This document shows, piece after piece, positions 19,798 to 30,017 of a DNA stretch of 64,000 bases. The stretch comes from Microbacterium sp. TNHR37B (GTDB taxonomy: Bacteria > Actinomycetota > Actinomycetes > Actinomycetales > Microbacteriaceae), in NCBI RefSeq assembly GCF_001620065.1, contig NZ_LQGV01000001.1, forward strand, positions 1,054,001-1,118,000, given 5' to 3'. Within the stretch, counting starts at the first letter, position 1; each line of letters opens with the position of its first letter. A model generated the notes under the pieces. The model was not told the origin of the DNA and searched no databases. It saw only the letters and a program-made list of their open reading frames with translations. Both the position numbers and the translations under genes were made by a program.

Positions 19798-20958
19798 GTG
19801 ACCGCGTTCGACCCCTCCGTGCTGCTCCCCGACGATCTGCTCGACCGCATCCGCCGCCGCGCGGCCGCCGTCGACGCCGAGAACGCCTTCCCCGAAGAGG
19901 ACCTCGCCGACCTCCGCGACGCCGGATACCTCGCCGCATTCGTCCCGACCGACCTCGGCGGCGCGGGCCTCGGCCTGGCGGAGGTGTCGTTGCTGCAGCA
20001 GCGCCTGGCGGGGGCGGCGCCCGCGACGGCCCTGGCGGTCAACATGCACCTGGTGTGGACCGGGGTGGCCAAGGTGCTCGCCGACCGCGGGATCGACAGT
20101 CTGCGCTTCGTCCAGGAGGGGGCGGTGGCCGGAGAGGTGTTCGCCTTCGGGATCAGCGAGGCCGGCAACGATCTCGTCCTCTTCGGCAGCGATACGGTCG
20201 CGGCCCCGCAGGGAGACGGCGGCTACACCTTCACCGGCACCAAGATCTTCACGTCCCTGGCGCCGGTGTGGACGCAGCTGGGCCTCCACGGCCTCGATAC
20301 GACGAGCCCCGACGGCCCGCACCTCGTCTACGCCTTCGTGCCGCGATCCGACCAGGTGGTCACGCGCGACGACTGGGACACCCTCGGGATGCGGGGCACT
20401 CAGTCGCGCACCACGGAACTCCACGGCGCTCACGCACCCGCCGACCGGGTGGTGCGCCGGCTCGCTCCCGGTCCGCAGCCGGATCCGCTCGTCTTCGGCA
20501 TCTTCAGTGTGTTCGAGCTGCTTCTCGCATCGGTGTACACCGGGATCGCGCGGCGAGCCCTGGATCTCGCCGTCGAGACGGCACAGTCACGCACGTCGAA
20601 GAAGACGGGCCTCGCCTACAGTCAGGATCCCGACATCCGGTGGCGGATCGCGGAGATGGCGCTCGCCTACGACGCCCTCCTCCCCCAGCTCGATGCGCTC
20701 GGCCGCGACGTCGACACTCAGGCCGACCACGGATCGATGTGGTTCGCCAAGCTCAGCGGAATGAAACACCGCGCGGTCACCGCGGCCAAGCACATCGTCG
20801 ACGAGGCGATGCTCGTGGCGGGCGGCTCGTCGTACTTCACGAGGAGCGAGCTCAGTCGCCTGTATCGCGACGTGCTCGCCGGTCAGTTCCATCCTTCGGA
20901 TCCGGAATCGGCGCACAGCACCGTGGCCGCGGCCTGGCTGGGCCCGCTCGGCTCCTAG
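19798..20958 (+). CDS. Acyl-CoA dehydrogenase family protein
   Basis: A 386-residue flavoenzyme. Segments GYLAAFVPTDLGGAGLGLAE, FAFGISEAGND, YTFTGTKIFTSLA and TLGMRGTQSRTTEL follow the acyl-CoA dehydrogenase order, and the C-terminal helical domain (ARRALDLAVETAQ...) follows. It would oxidise an acyl-CoA or a related substrate using FAD. No electron-transfer flavoprotein gene is nearby. GTG at 19798 follows GGAG. Confidence 0.85.
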   Translation: MTAFDPSVLLPDDLLDRIRRRAAAVDAENAFPEEDLADLRDAGYLAAFVPTDLGGAGLGLAEVSLLQQRLAGAAPATALAVNMHLVWTGVAKVLADRGIDSLRFVQEGAVAGEVFAFGISEAGNDLVLFGSDTVAAPQGDGGYTFTGTKIFTSLAPVWTQLGLHGLDTTSPDGPHLVYAFVPRSDQVVTRDDWDTLGMRGTQSRTTELHGAHAPADRVVRRLAPGPQPDPLVFGIFSVFELLLASVYTGIARRALDLAVETAQSRTSKKTGLAYSQDPDIRWRIAEMALAYDALLPQLDALGRDVDTQADHGSMWFAKLSGMKHRAVTAAKHIVDEAMLVAGGSSYFTRSELSRLYRDVLAGQFHPSDPESAHSTVAAAWLGPLGS

Positions 20959-20987
20959 CCCCGCCTTCTGCGTCCGCACGTCACCGG

Positions 20988-21070
20988 GCACAACGGCGGA
21001 CCGCCTCACCGACACGCCGCGGTTCGGCGCCCGCGGCGCGGCGTGTCGCCGGCCGAATCCGCCGTTGTGC
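20988..21070. repeat. 83-bp inverted-repeat element, copy 2
   Basis: Ends GCACAACGGCGGA (20988-21000) and TCCGCCGTTGTGC (21058-21070) are identical to copy 1, and the length is identical. Here the interior also pairs: CGACACGCCGC near 21010 and GCGGCGTGTCG near 21038. Located between convergent acyl-CoA dehydrogenase and CsoR-family genes. Confidence 0.8.
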
Positions 21071-21131
21071 ATGGGGGCGCGGCTGGTTGCGCCACGGCCA
21101 GCGCAGGGTCGCGCCTCTGCGGACGCCGGGG

Positions 21132-21404
21132 TCAGCGCCCTTCGAAGTCGTAGGCCTTGAGCATCTCGGCGATGGCCCGCTCGCGCTCCTCGCCGCCGCT
21201 GTCGAACATGTGCGCGACGTGCGTGCGGAGGTGGTTCTCGATCAGGAGCTTGTCGAGCGAGGCGAGCGCCTTCTGGATCGCGCGGGACTGACCGATGATG
21301 TCCATGCAGTAGTCCTCGTTCTCGATCATCTTGGCGAGCCCCCGCAGCTGTCCCTCGAGGATGCTCGTACGGTGGCGGGCGCGCTTCTTGATGTCGTCGA
21401 TCAC
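21132..21404 (-). CDS. CsoR/RcnR-family metal-sensing repressor
   Basis: A 90-residue all-helical repressor of the CsoR/RcnR/FrmR family (TSILEGQLRGLAKMI, DYCMDIIGQS, LLIENHLRTHV). Ligand positions are Cys33, His58 and His62. Mycobacterial copper-sensing CsoR has Cys-His-Cys; the third residue here is His, as in the nickel/cobalt sensor RcnR. GTG at 21404 is preferred because homologues start at the IDDIKKRA segment; an upstream GTG at 21434 would add 10 residues. No metal exporter is adjacent, so its target may be elsewhere. Confidence 0.85.
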   Translation of the reverse strand: MIDDIKKRARHRTSILEGQLRGLAKMIENEDYCMDIIGQSRAIQKALASLDKLLIENHLRTHVAHMFDSGGEERERAIAEMLKAYDFEGR

Positions 21405-21474
21405 GCCCGTCAGAATACGCCGCTCCGGGATCACCCCTCCGGTATCGCCGCGGGCCCCGTGCGATCATTGCCGC

Positions 21475-22743
21475 ATGCCTCGCACACCGATGTCGCTGCT
21501 GAGCCCCGCCGACCAGGCGCGCCTGCGCGGATTGAGGCTCATGAAAGCCGTCGCGCTGGGCGCGCTGCTGGTCATGGCTGTCGTCTTCGTCATCGCCTTC
21601 GTCCTCGAGGACCGCTACCCCTGGCTGGGATATGTCCGCGCTGCGGCCGAAGGGGGAATGGTCGGCGCCCTGGCGGACTGGTTCGCCGTCACCGCACTGT
21701 TCCGCCACCCTCTCGGCATCCCGATCCCCCACACCGCGATCATCCCGCGACGCAAAGACGAGATCGGCCGGACACTGGGCGAGTTCGTCGAGACCAACTT
21801 CCTCGACAGCGCGGTCGTGCGCGAGAAGCTCCTGTCGACGCGGATCGCGGAGAAGGCGGGCGAGTGGCTCCGCGTTCCCGAGCACGCCGAGACTGTCGCC
21901 GCCGAAGCCGCGACGATGGCCACGGGAGTCCTCCGTGCCCTCAGCGACGATGAGGTGCACGACCTCATCAGCGACCTCGCCCGCGAGCACCTTCTCGACC
22001 CGGAATGGGGACCGACGGTCGGCGGGTGGCTCGATCGCGTGGTGACCGCCGACGCGCATCGCGATGCCGTCGATCTCGGCGTGGACAGCATCGCCACCTG
22101 GCTGCACGGCAACCGGGAGGCCTTCTCGGGCCTCGTGTCGCGGCGCCTGCCCTCGTGGGTGCCCTCGGTCGCGATGCGCCTGGTCGACGACACGGTCTAC
22201 CACGAGGCGATCACGTTCGTCGAAGCCGTGCAGAAGGACCCCGACCACCCCGCCCGGCGAGCCGTCGATGCCTATCTCCGGCGACTGGCGGACAACCTCC
22301 AGCACGACCCGACGACGATCGGACGCCTGGAAGAGGCCAAAAGCGCCGTCTTTGACAGTCCGCGTGTGCGTGAGCTCGCCACCGACGCGTGGAACACGGC
22401 GAAGAGCGGACTGCTCCGCTCGCTCGATGACCCGCAGAGCGGGCTGCGCCGACGCCTCACGGAAGCACTGATCGAGATCGGGAGCAGGCTGCACGCCGAT
22501 CCGGCACTGCAGCGCCGGGTGGATGACCGGATCACCGATGCCGCGGTGTTCCTCGTCGGCCGTTACCGCCACGACATCGCCTCGATCATCACCGACACGG
22601 TGGAGAAGTGGGACCCGGCCGAGACGACCGAGAAGATCGAGCTGATGGTCGGTCGCGACCTCCAGTACATCCGCCTCAACGGCACGATCGTCGGCGCGCT
22701 GGCGGGACTCGTGATCTACGCGATCGCCCACGCGGTGCTCTGA
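21475..22743 (+). CDS. DUF445 family membrane-anchored protein
   Basis: A 422-residue protein with a membrane helix near residues 22-42, the DUF445 segment EGGMVGALADWFAVTALFRHPLGIPIPHTAIIP, a long helical soluble region and a final membrane helix (residues about 402-420). Relatives include YjiN. Function is not established. Its ATG is 71 nt from the divergent repressor start. Confidence 0.87.
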   Translation: MPRTPMSLLSPADQARLRGLRLMKAVALGALLVMAVVFVIAFVLEDRYPWLGYVRAAAEGGMVGALADWFAVTALFRHPLGIPIPHTAIIPRRKDEIGRTLGEFVETNFLDSAVVREKLLSTRIAEKAGEWLRVPEHAETVAAEAATMATGVLRALSDDEVHDLISDLAREHLLDPEWGPTVGGWLDRVVTADAHRDAVDLGVDSIATWLHGNREAFSGLVSRRLPSWVPSVAMRLVDDTVYHEAITFVEAVQKDPDHPARRAVDAYLRRLADNLQHDPTTIGRLEEAKSAVFDSPRVRELATDAWNTAKSGLLRSLDDPQSGLRRRLTEALIEIGSRLHADPALQRRVDDRITDAAVFLVGRYRHDIASIITDTVEKWDPAETTEKIELMVGRDLQYIRLNGTIVGALAGLVIYAIAHAVL

Positions 22744-22808
22744 CGACACGGCGACTGCCGCGCGCAACCCCCTTCGCTCCTCGGTGGGCGGCGGGTAGCC
22801 TGAACGAC

Positions 22809-23150
22809 GTGGCAGACGCCGAGCACCTCCTGTTCACCTACGGGACTCTTCAGTTCGCCGAGGTACAGCTCGATACGTTCGGCCGGCTCGTCGCCGGCGA
22901 ATCGGATGTCCTTCCGGGGTACACGATCGACTACGTGGAGATCGAAGACGCTCGCGTCGTGGACCTCTCGGGGCTGTCGGTGCATCCGGTGCTGCGCGAG
23001 ACCGGGAACCCGGTCGACAAGGTCGTGGGAAAGGTGCTGTACGTGACCGCTGAAGAACTGGACGCCGCCGACGAGTACGAGGTGTCGCTCTATCGCCGCA
23101 CCGCCGTGACGCTGGCCAGTGGACGCACGGCCTGGGTGTACGTCGGATGA
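22809..23150 (+). CDS. Gamma-glutamylcyclotransferase-like protein
   Basis: A 113-residue protein with the GGCT-fold signature FTYGTLQ at the N-terminus and ELDAADEYEVSLYRRTAV, which resembles the LDxxEGxxxxxYxR motif of the AIG2/GGCT family. Expected chemistry is release of 5-oxoproline from gamma-glutamyl amines. It overlaps the next gene by ATGA, so the two are coupled. A link to glutamate made by the histidine pathway next door is tempting but unproven. Confidence 0.82.
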   Translation: MADAEHLLFTYGTLQFAEVQLDTFGRLVAGESDVLPGYTIDYVEIEDARVVDLSGLSVHPVLRETGNPVDKVVGKVLYVTAEELDAADEYEVSLYRRTAVTLASGRTAWVYVG

Positions 23151-24226
23151 GCGCGCTGCCGATCGACCCGCTCTGGCCCCGCGCGGGCGGCTGGCCCGAA
23201 TGGACCGGACGCGCCGACGCCGTGCTGCTCGGCGCTCCCGCCTGGCGCACGTCGCTGTCGCCGACGGGCGCGCACGCCACCCCCGCGGCGATCCGTGAGG
23301 GGTTGCAGCGGTTCAGCCCGACCCTTCTCGGACCCCCCGCGCTCGATCTCACCGACGTCCTGCGGATCGCCGATGCCGGCGACGTGGACGACCCGGACGG
23401 CGAAGACGGCGAGGAGCGCCTGCGCGCCCGTGTGGCCGAGCTCTCCCGCGCGGCGCTCGTGATCGCGCTCGGCGGAGACAACTCGGTGACCTACGCGACC
23501 GCGCAAGGAGCGCGAGCGACCGGACTCATCACCCTCGACGCCCACCTCGACCTGCGCGACGGTGTCTCCAATGGCTCTCCCGTCCGGCGCCTCGTGGAAG
23601 GTGGCCTCGACCCGAAGCGGATCGTGCAGATCGGGATCGCCGACTTCGCGAACTCCGCCGCCTACGCCCAGCGCGCTGCGGACTGGGGCATCACGGTGAT
23701 CACGTTGGACGAGCTCAGCCGCCGCGGGATGGACGACGTGATCGCACAGGCGATTGAGATCGCCGGCCACGACGGCTCGATCCACCTCGACATCGACGTG
23801 GACGTGTGCGACCGGACGGTTGCGCCCGCCTGCCCCGCCTCATTGCCGGGCGGTCTGGCCGCGTGGGAGCTACGGGCACTGGTGCGCGGTCTCGCCGTCG
23901 ACCCACGGGTGCGCTCGGCCGACATCGTCGAGGTCGATGCGACCGCCGACGCCCCCGACGGACGCACCGTGCGCCTCGCCGCCCTCTGCGTGCTGGAGCT
24001 TCTGGCCGGCGTCGCCGGACGCGCAGCGCATCCGGCCCCGGTGAGCCCGCCCCCGATCGCCGCCGAGGCGGATGCGGCCGCGGACACGGACACGGACACG
24101 GAGGCCGACGCGGAGGCCGACGCGGACGTGGAGGCCGACGCGGACGTGGAGGACGTCGACACGCACGAGGACGCCGATGCCGATGCCGATGCCGATGAGG
24201 CCACGATGCAGGAGGACGATCGATGA
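23147..24226 (+). CDS. Arginase-family hydrolase, formimidoylglutamase (HutG)-like, acidic tail
   Basis: A 359-residue ureohydrolase-fold protein. Metal motifs are GGDN (Asn112 where arginases have His), DAHLD (Asp131, His133, Asp135) and DIDVD (Asp215, Asp217). Position beside hutHUI makes formimidoylglutamate hydrolysis to glutamate and formamide the likely reaction. An Asn in the first ligand position has, as I recall, been described in some formimidoylglutamases. Residues 294-359 are a tail of Asp/Glu/Ala repeats with no counterpart in the family, encoded by short tandem repeats. It overlaps both neighbours by ATGA. It is on the strand opposite to hutHUI, so it may be regulated separately. 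Confidence 0.8.
   Translation: MSALPIDPLWPRAGGWPEWTGRADAVLLGAPAWRTSLSPTGAHATPAAIREGLQRFSPTLLGPPALDLTDVLRIADAGDVDDPDGEDGEERLRARVAELSRAALVIALGGDNSVTYATAQGARATGLITLDAHLDLRDGVSNGSPVRRLVEGGLDPKRIVQIGIADFANSAAYAQRAADWGITVITLDELSRRGMDDVIAQAIEIAGHDGSIHLDIDVDVCDRTVAPACPASLPGGLAAWELRALVRGLAVDPRVRSADIVEVDATADAPDGRTVRLAALCVLELLAGVAGRAAHPAPVSPPPIAAEADAAADTDTDTEADAEADADVEADADVEDVDTHEDADADADADEATMQEDDR
24082..24196 (+). repeat. In-frame short tandem repeats encoding an acidic tail
   Basis: Successive GGACAC (x3), GAGGCCGACGCGGAC(GTG) units of 12-18 bp and four GCCGAT units lie within the 3' end of the HutG-like gene. All periods are multiples of three, so copy-number change keeps the frame. Confidence 0.75.
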
Positions 24227-24693
24227 CCACGCTCGTGCTCGTCCGACACGCGAAGAGCGACTGGGGCGACCCCAGTACGGGCGACCACGAACGACCGCTG
24301 AACGACCGTGGGCGCCGCGACGCGCCGGTGCTCGCCGCCCGGCTGGCCGAGACCGGCTTCCGCCCCGGCGTGCTCCTCTCCTCGACCGCTCTCCGGGCCC
24401 GCACCACGGCGGCCGCCTTCGCCGACGCCCTCGGCGTGGCGATCGAGGAGCGCGAGGACCTCTACGGCGCCTCCGCCCGCACGCTCCTCGCGACGGCGAC
24501 GACGAGCGGGCACGAGAACGTCCTCATCGTCGCTCACGACCCGGGGATGACCGTGCTGGCCGAATCACTCTCGCGCGGCGGCATCGGCCACATGCCGACC
24601 TGCGCGGTCGCGACGTTCCGGTGGCGCGCCGACGACTGGGATGTCGCGAGCGCCCTCGACCCCGACGACTGGGAGTTCGACAGCCCGCGATAG
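24223..24693 (+). CDS. SixA-type histidine phosphatase
   Basis: A 156-residue histidine phosphatase. The catalytic RHG-like motif is LVLVRHAKSDWG near the N-terminus, with ERPLNDRGRRDA and the second active-site His in VLIVAHDPGM. SixA relatives dephosphorylate phosphohistidine in His-kinase or PTS proteins. It overlaps the HutG-like gene by ATGA and ends 6 nt from the convergent hutI stop, leaving no room for a terminator. Confidence 0.88.
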   Translation: MTTLVLVRHAKSDWGDPSTGDHERPLNDRGRRDAPVLAARLAETGFRPGVLLSSTALRARTTAAAFADALGVAIEEREDLYGASARTLLATATTSGHENVLIVAHDPGMTVLAESLSRGGIGHMPTCAVATFRWRADDWDVASALDPDDWEFDSPR

Positions 24694-24699
24694 TCGACC

Positions 24700-25878
24700 T
24701 CAGACCCGTCGCACGCCGTCGGCATACACGGCCTGGACGAGGGGAACGCCCGGCCGGTAGGCCAGATGCACGCGCGTGGGCGCATCCAGCACCACGAGAT
24801 CGGCGCGCGCCCCCGCACCGAGGTGGCCCACGTCGTCGCGCCGCAGCGCGCGAGCGCCACCCGCCGTCGCGGCCCACACCGCTTCGGCCGGCGTCATGCC
24901 CATCTCTCGCACGGCGAGGGCGATCATGAGGGGCAACGAGCTCGTGAAGCTCGAGCCGGGATTGCAATCGCTGGCCAGCGCCACGGTCACGCCCGCGTCG
25001 ATCAGGCGCCGGGCGTCGGGATATGGCTGCCGCGTCGAGAACTCGACGCCCGGAAGGAGGGTGGCCACGGTCGAGGACGCCGCCAGGAGAGCGACGTCGT
25101 CATCCGAGAGGTACGTGCAGTGATCGACGGAGGCCGCACCGACCGCCACCGCGAGCGCCACGCCTGGTCCCGCCGACAGCTGGTTGCCGTGAACCCGCGG
25201 GAGGAGACCGGCCCCGATCCCCGCCCGGAGGATGCGCTCCCCCTCCTCCGCGGTGAACGCGCCGGTCTCGCAGAACACGTCGATCCAGCGCGCGTGGGGG
25301 CGAACGGCGTCGAGCATCGTGGTGCACACGGTCTCGACGTAGCCCGCGCGATCCTCGTCCCACTCCGGCGGAACGACGTGGGCCCCCAGGAAGGTGACCT
25401 CTTCGGTGACTTCCCGCGCCAGGCGAGCCAGTCGCTCTTCGCCGTCGACGGTGAGGGCGTAGCCCGTCTTGATCTCGAACGTCGTGGTCCCTTGCCGGTG
25501 GAGCTCGGCGACGAGGGCACGCAGCCGCTCGCGAAGCTCCTCCTCGGTCGCCGCGCGGGTCGCCGCCACCGTGCGTCGAATGCCGCCGGCGGCATACGGC
25601 ACTCCCCTCATCCGCGCCTCGAACTCGTCAGCGCGATCGCCCCCGAACACCAGGTGCGTGTGGCTGTCGACGAACCCGGGGAGCACGGCCCGGCCGGCCA
25701 GATCGTGGTGCTCGTCTTCGGTCACGTCGTGGTGCGGCAGGTCGTCGCGGCGACCCGTCCACGCCACACGTCCGTCGCGGATCACGACCGCGGCATCGAC
25801 GATTGTGCCGCAGGGGTCGTCTCCGCTCGCGACGTTCGTGGTGAGCTCGGAGATCCCCGTGAGGACAGTGGTGGTCAT
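24700..25878 (-). CDS. hutI: Imidazolonepropionase
   Basis: A 392-residue amidohydrolase with metal motif [10 protein letters not shown], followed by [28 protein letters not shown] and [11 protein letters not shown], all typical of HutI. It opens the imidazolone ring to give N-formimidoyl-glutamate in histidine breakdown. Its ATG overlaps the hutU stop (ATGA). Last gene of hutHUI. Confidence 0.95.
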   Translation of the reverse strand: MTTTVLTGISELTTNVASGDDPCGTIVDAAVVIRDGRVAWTGRRDDLPHHDVTEDEHHDLAGRAVLPGFVDSHTHLVFGGDRADEFEARMRGVPYAAGGIRRTVAATRAATEEELRERLRALVAELHRQGTTTFEIKTGYALTVDGEERLARLAREVTEEVTFLGAHVVPPEWDEDRAGYVETVCTTMLDAVRPHARWIDVFCETGAFTAEEGERILRAGIGAGLLPRVHGNQLSAGPGVALAVAVGAASVDHCTYLSDDDVALLAASSTVATLLPGVEFSTRQPYPDARRLIDAGVTVALASDCNPGSSFTSSLPLMIALAVREMGMTPAEAVWAATAGGARALRRDDVGHLGAGARADLVVLDAPTRVHLAYRPGVPLVQAVYADGVRRV

Positions 25879-27542
25879 GACATCGGCACCTTCAGTCCGC
25901 GCTCCCGTGCCACCTCGACGGCCCGCTCATACCCCGCATCCACGTGTCGCATCACACCGGTCCCCGGATCGTTCGTCAGCACCCGCGCCAGCTTCTCAGC
26001 GGCCAGGGGCGTGCCGTCCGCCACCGTCACCTGGCCGGCATGGATCGAGCGGCCGATCCCCACCCCGCCCCCGTGATGGATCGAGACCCATGAGGCTCCG
26101 GACGCTGTGTTCAGGAGGGCATTGAGAAGGGGCCAGTCCGCGATCGCGTCGGATCCGTCGGCCATCGCCTCGGTCTCGCGGTAGGGCGATGCGACCGACC
26201 CGGCGTCGAGGTGGTCGCGACCGATGACGATCGGTCCGGCGAGCTCACCCGAGGCCACCATCTCGTTGAACTTCAGGCCGGCCAGATGCCGTTCCTGGTA
26301 TCCGAGCCAGCAGATGCGGGCGGGAAGCCCTTCGAACTGCACCGTCTCACCGGCCTTCTGGAGCCAGCGCCGCAGCGCGACGTCGTCGGGGAACAACTCC
26401 GCCACGGCACGATCCGTCTTCGCGATGTCCTCGGGGTCGCCGGACAGTGCGACCCATCGGAAGGGGCCGCGTCCCTCTGCGAACAACGGACGGATGTACG
26501 CGGGGACGAATCCCGGGAAGGCGAAGGCGCGCTCGCACCCGCCGAGCTCCGCCTCACGCCGGATCGAGTTGCCGTAATCGAACACGGCGGCCCCGGCATC
26601 GTGGAACCCGACCATCGCTTCGACCTGCCGAGCCATGGACTCCCGCGCCCGCCGCGTGAACGCCTCGGGGTCGCGCTGCGCCTCGGCGCGCCACTGCTCG
26701 ACCGTGACGCCCGACGGGAGGTAGGCGAGGGGGTCGTGAGCGCTCGTCTGATCGGTCACGATGTCGATCTCCACCTCTCCCGCACGGTGTCGGCGCAACA
26801 CCTCGGGAAAGACGTCGGCCGCGTTACCGACCAGCCCGATGCTCCGGGGGGTCCGGGCGCGCTTGGCCGCGATGGCCCGCGTGAGCGCGGTCTCGAGATC
26901 GTCGGTGTACTCGTCGAGGTAGCGGTGCTCGACCCGGCGCGCGAGACGGGAGGCGTCGACATCGACGACGATCACGACTCCCTCGTTGAGGGTGACGGCC
27001 AGAGGCTGCGCGCCGCCCATTCCCCCGGCGCCACCGGTGAGGGTGAGCGTGCCGGCAAGGTCGCGGACCCCCTCGCCCAGGCTGCGCGCGACGGCGGCGA
27101 ACGTCTCGTAGGTGCCCTGGAGGATGCCCTGCGTGCCGATGTAGATCCACGATCCGGCCGTCATCTGCCCGTACATCGTCAGCCCCAGTTGCTCGAGACG
27201 GCGGAACTCGGGCCACGTCGCCCAGTCGCCCACGAGGTTCGAGTTCGCGATGAGGACGCGTGGAGCCCACTCGTGCGTGCGGAAGACGCCCACGGGCTTC
27301 CCGGACTGCACGAGGAGCGTCTCGTCGGGTGCCAGCTCGTCGAGCGTGCGCACGATCGCGTCGAACGCCTCCCACGAGCGAGCCGCACGGCCGGTGCCGC
27401 CGTAGACGACGAGGTCCTCCGGATGCTCGGCCACGTCGGGATCGAGGTTGTTCATCAGCATGCGTTTGGCCGCTTCCGCGCCCCAGCTCTGGGCGGTGCG
27501 CTCGGCGCCGCGGGGCGCACGCACGGTGCGGGATGTGCTCAT
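25875..27542 (-). CDS. hutU: Urocanate hydratase
   Basis: A 555-residue protein, the usual length. Segments [18 protein letters not shown], the NAD-binding region and [13 protein letters not shown] with [11 protein letters not shown] are urocanase signatures. It hydrates urocanate to imidazolonepropionate using tightly bound NAD+. ATG at 27542 follows GGAGGAA and overlaps the hutH stop (ATGA). Confidence 0.96.
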   Translation of the reverse strand: MSTSRTVRAPRGAERTAQSWGAEAAKRMLMNNLDPDVAEHPEDLVVYGGTGRAARSWEAFDAIVRTLDELAPDETLLVQSGKPVGVFRTHEWAPRVLIANSNLVGDWATWPEFRRLEQLGLTMYGQMTAGSWIYIGTQGILQGTYETFAAVARSLGEGVRDLAGTLTLTGGAGGMGGAQPLAVTLNEGVVIVVDVDASRLARRVEHRYLDEYTDDLETALTRAIAAKRARTPRSIGLVGNAADVFPEVLRRHRAGEVEIDIVTDQTSAHDPLAYLPSGVTVEQWRAEAQRDPEAFTRRARESMARQVEAMVGFHDAGAAVFDYGNSIRREAELGGCERAFAFPGFVPAYIRPLFAEGRGPFRWVALSGDPEDIAKTDRAVAELFPDDVALRRWLQKAGETVQFEGLPARICWLGYQERHLAGLKFNEMVASGELAGPIVIGRDHLDAGSVASPYRETEAMADGSDAIADWPLLNALLNTASGASWVSIHHGGGVGIGRSIHAGQVTVADGTPLAAEKLARVLTNDPGTGVMRHVDAGYERAVEVARERGLKVPMS

Positions 27543-29158
27543 CGGTTCCTCCTGGAGGGCTCGGTCGCGGCGGGGACAGCGGGGCGCGACGAAGGATCGG
27601 CCGTCGCGTCGCGACCGATACGGGCGAGGGATCCGTCGGCGACGAGGGCGACCACGGCCTCGATCTCCGGCGACAGGGACCGGTCGGGGCCCGGCCCGGC
27701 GACATCCCGCCGGACGAGGTCGCGCACGCGCGCGGTGACGGGCCCCGGATCCAGCGGGGCGCGCAGGTCCAGGGCACGGCACCCCGTCAGGATCTCGATC
27801 GCGAGCACCCGCGCGAGCCCGTCGATCGCTCGGCGGAGCTTGCGGGCGGCGGCCCATCCCATCGACACGTGATCCTCCTGCATCGCCGACGAGGGGATCG
27901 AGTCGACGGAGGCGGGAACGGCGAGCCGCTTGAGCTCGGACACGATGCCGGCGGCGGCATACTGCGCGATCATCAGCCCCGAGTCGACGCCCACCTCGTC
28001 GGCGAGGAACGGCGGAAGCCCGTTGCTGCGGGCAGGGTCGAGGGCGCGGTCGGTGCGCCGCTCGGAGATCGAAGCGAGGTCGGCCACCGCGATCGCCAAG
28101 AAGTCCAGCACATATGCCACGGGAGCGCCGTGGAAGTTGCCGTTGGACTCCACACGACCGTCGGCGGTGACGACGGGGTTGTCGATGACCGAGGCGAGCT
28201 CGCGCTCCGCGATCGCCCGGGCGTGGTCCACCGTGTCGCCGACTGCCCCGTGCACCTGGGGCGTGCAGCGGAGCGAATACGCGTCCTGCACCCGAGTGCA
28301 CACCGACGGATCGCGGTGACTCGCGACGATCGGCGAGGCACGGAGGAACAGGCGCAGCCGCGCCGCGGACCCCGCCTGCCCGCGCTGGGGACGCAAGGCC
28401 ATGAGGTCATCGGCGAAGACGGCATCCGTGCCCAGTTGCGATTCGATCGACAGCGACGCAGCGAGGTCGGCCGTGATCAGGAGGTCGTCGAGATCGTGGA
28501 GCGCGAGGGTGAGCATGCCGAGCATGCCGTCGGTGCCGTTGATCAGCGCGAGCCCTTCCTTCTCCGCCAGCACGAGGGGCAGGATCCCCGCCGCGGCCAG
28601 CGCATCGCTCGCCTCGACCGGGTCTCCGGCCGCGCTCGAGTCTCCGACTCGCACCTTCCCCTCACCCATCGCGGCGAGCGCCACGTGGGCCAGCGGCGCG
28701 AGATCGCCCGAGCAGCCGAGGGAGCCGTACTCGCGGACGACGGGCGTGATCCCCGCGTTCAGGAGAGCGGCGTAGGTCTCGACGACGACCGGGCGCACCC
28801 CCGTGTGACCCGAGGCGAGCGTCTGCAGCCGCAGGAGCATCAGGGCGCGAACGACGTCGCGCTCGACCTCCGCGCCGGTCCCGGCGGCATGCGAGCGGAT
28901 GAGGCTCAGCTGCAGCTGCCGCCGCCGTTCCGGGGCGATGAAGGTCGTCGCCAGAGCCCCGAAGCCCGTTGAGATTCCATAGTGGGGTTCGGGATCGTCG
29001 GCGAGGCGTTCGATCAGGGCGCGGGTCTCGGCGACGCGCCTCACCGCGTCGTCGTCGAGGACGACCCGTGCGTCGTGGCGCGCGACCGCAACGACCTCCT
29101 CCGTCCGCAGCGGGCGAGCGCCGACGGTGACGTGCGCGAGCGAAGTCTGTGCGTCCAT
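27539..29158 (-). CDS. hutH: Histidine ammonia-lyase
   Basis: A 539-residue lyase that eliminates ammonia from L-histidine to give urocanate. The prosthetic-group motif is [14 protein letters not shown], giving Cys149-Ser150-Gly151 rather than the common Ala-Ser-Gly; this variant occurs in other actinobacterial HutH proteins as I recall. [11 protein letters not shown] and the QEDHVSMG stretch support HutH over other lyases of the family. First gene of hutHUI, only 52 nt from the divergent IclR gene. Confidence 0.94.
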   Translation of the reverse strand: MDAQTSLAHVTVGARPLRTEEVVAVARHDARVVLDDDAVRRVAETRALIERLADDPEPHYGISTGFGALATTFIAPERRRQLQLSLIRSHAAGTGAEVERDVVRALMLLRLQTLASGHTGVRPVVVETYAALLNAGITPVVREYGSLGCSGDLAPLAHVALAAMGEGKVRVGDSSAAGDPVEASDALAAAGILPLVLAEKEGLALINGTDGMLGMLTLALHDLDDLLITADLAASLSIESQLGTDAVFADDLMALRPQRGQAGSAARLRLFLRASPIVASHRDPSVCTRVQDAYSLRCTPQVHGAVGDTVDHARAIAERELASVIDNPVVTADGRVESNGNFHGAPVAYVLDFLAIAVADLASISERRTDRALDPARSNGLPPFLADEVGVDSGLMIAQYAAAGIVSELKRLAVPASVDSIPSSAMQEDHVSMGWAAARKLRRAIDGLARVLAIEILTGCRALDLRAPLDPGPVTARVRDLVRRDVAGPGPDRSLSPEIEAVVALVADGSLARIGRDATADPSSRPAVPAATEPSRRNR

Positions 29159-29210
29159 GCCGTGATTCCATCGCGGGAACGGCCCGGCGACCAGAGCGCT
29201 CTGACATCCT

Positions 29211-30017
29211 GTGTCTGTGATCCCAGACAAAGAGGCGCCGCTGCCGCAGGTGCCCGCCGCGGACCAGACGCTGCGCATCCTCAGCCATCTCGCCCGCCAG
29301 CGCGGGCCCGTGGCGGCACGCACGATCGCCGACGCGCTCGCGATCCCCCGCTCCACCGTCTATCACCTGCTGTCGGAGATGGCGCGGCACGGGTTCGTCG
29401 TCCACCTCGCCAGCGATCACCGGTGGGGACTGGGCACCGCCGCGTTCGAGCTGGCCGGCGGCTACGCCAGACAGGAACCGCTGGCCCGGCTCGGCAGGCC
29501 GCTGCTCGCGGCACTGTCCGATCGCACCGGAGAGAGCTCGCACCTCGCCGTCATGACCGGACGCGACGTGCTCTACATCGTGGAGGAGCGTGCACACCGG
29601 CGTCCGGCGCTCATCACCGATGTCGGCGTGCGCCTTCCCGCGCCCCTCACGGCGACCGGACGCGCGATGCTGGCCCTCCTCCCCCGCGAACAGGTGCGTG
29701 CCCTGTTTCCCGACGCGCGCGCCTTCGCGGATCGCACCGGTCGAGGCCCCACCCGGCCGCGAGAGCTCGCCGAGGTGCTGCGGGAGACCCGTGCCCGCGG
29801 GCACGCCGAGGAGGACGGGGAGGTGACGCTGGGCTTCCGATCGATCGGCGTGGCCGTTCGCGACCACGCCGGGTGGCCGGCAGCGGCGATCGCGATCACC
29901 TGGCCGGACGACGTCACCGACGATCGCGGCGCACTCGTCGAGGCGGTCCGGGCGGCCGCCGGAGAGCTCTCGCGACGCATCGGCGGTCCCGGGGCATCGG
30001 GGTCGTCGATGCCCTGA
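29211..30017 (+). CDS. IclR-family regulator, probable hut regulator
   Basis: A 268-residue regulator with an N-terminal winged helix (LRILSHLARQRGPVAARTIA, IPRSTVYHLLSEMARHGF) and a C-terminal ligand-binding GAF-like domain (LTATGRAMLALLP, FRSIGVAVRDHAG). GTG at 29211 or 29217 can serve as start; no strong ribosome binding site precedes either, so a leaderless transcript is possible. The divergent arrangement with hutH over 52 nt suggests one overlapping promoter region and control of histidine use. The inducer, perhaps urocanate, is inferred. Confidence 0.87.
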   Translation: MSVIPDKEAPLPQVPAADQTLRILSHLARQRGPVAARTIADALAIPRSTVYHLLSEMARHGFVVHLASDHRWGLGTAAFELAGGYARQEPLARLGRPLLAALSDRTGESSHLAVMTGRDVLYIVEERAHRRPALITDVGVRLPAPLTATGRAMLALLPREQVRALFPDARAFADRTGRGPTRPRELAEVLRETRARGHAEEDGEVTLGFRSIGVAVRDHAGWPAAAIAITWPDDVTDDRGALVEAVRAAAGELSRRIGGPGASGSSMP

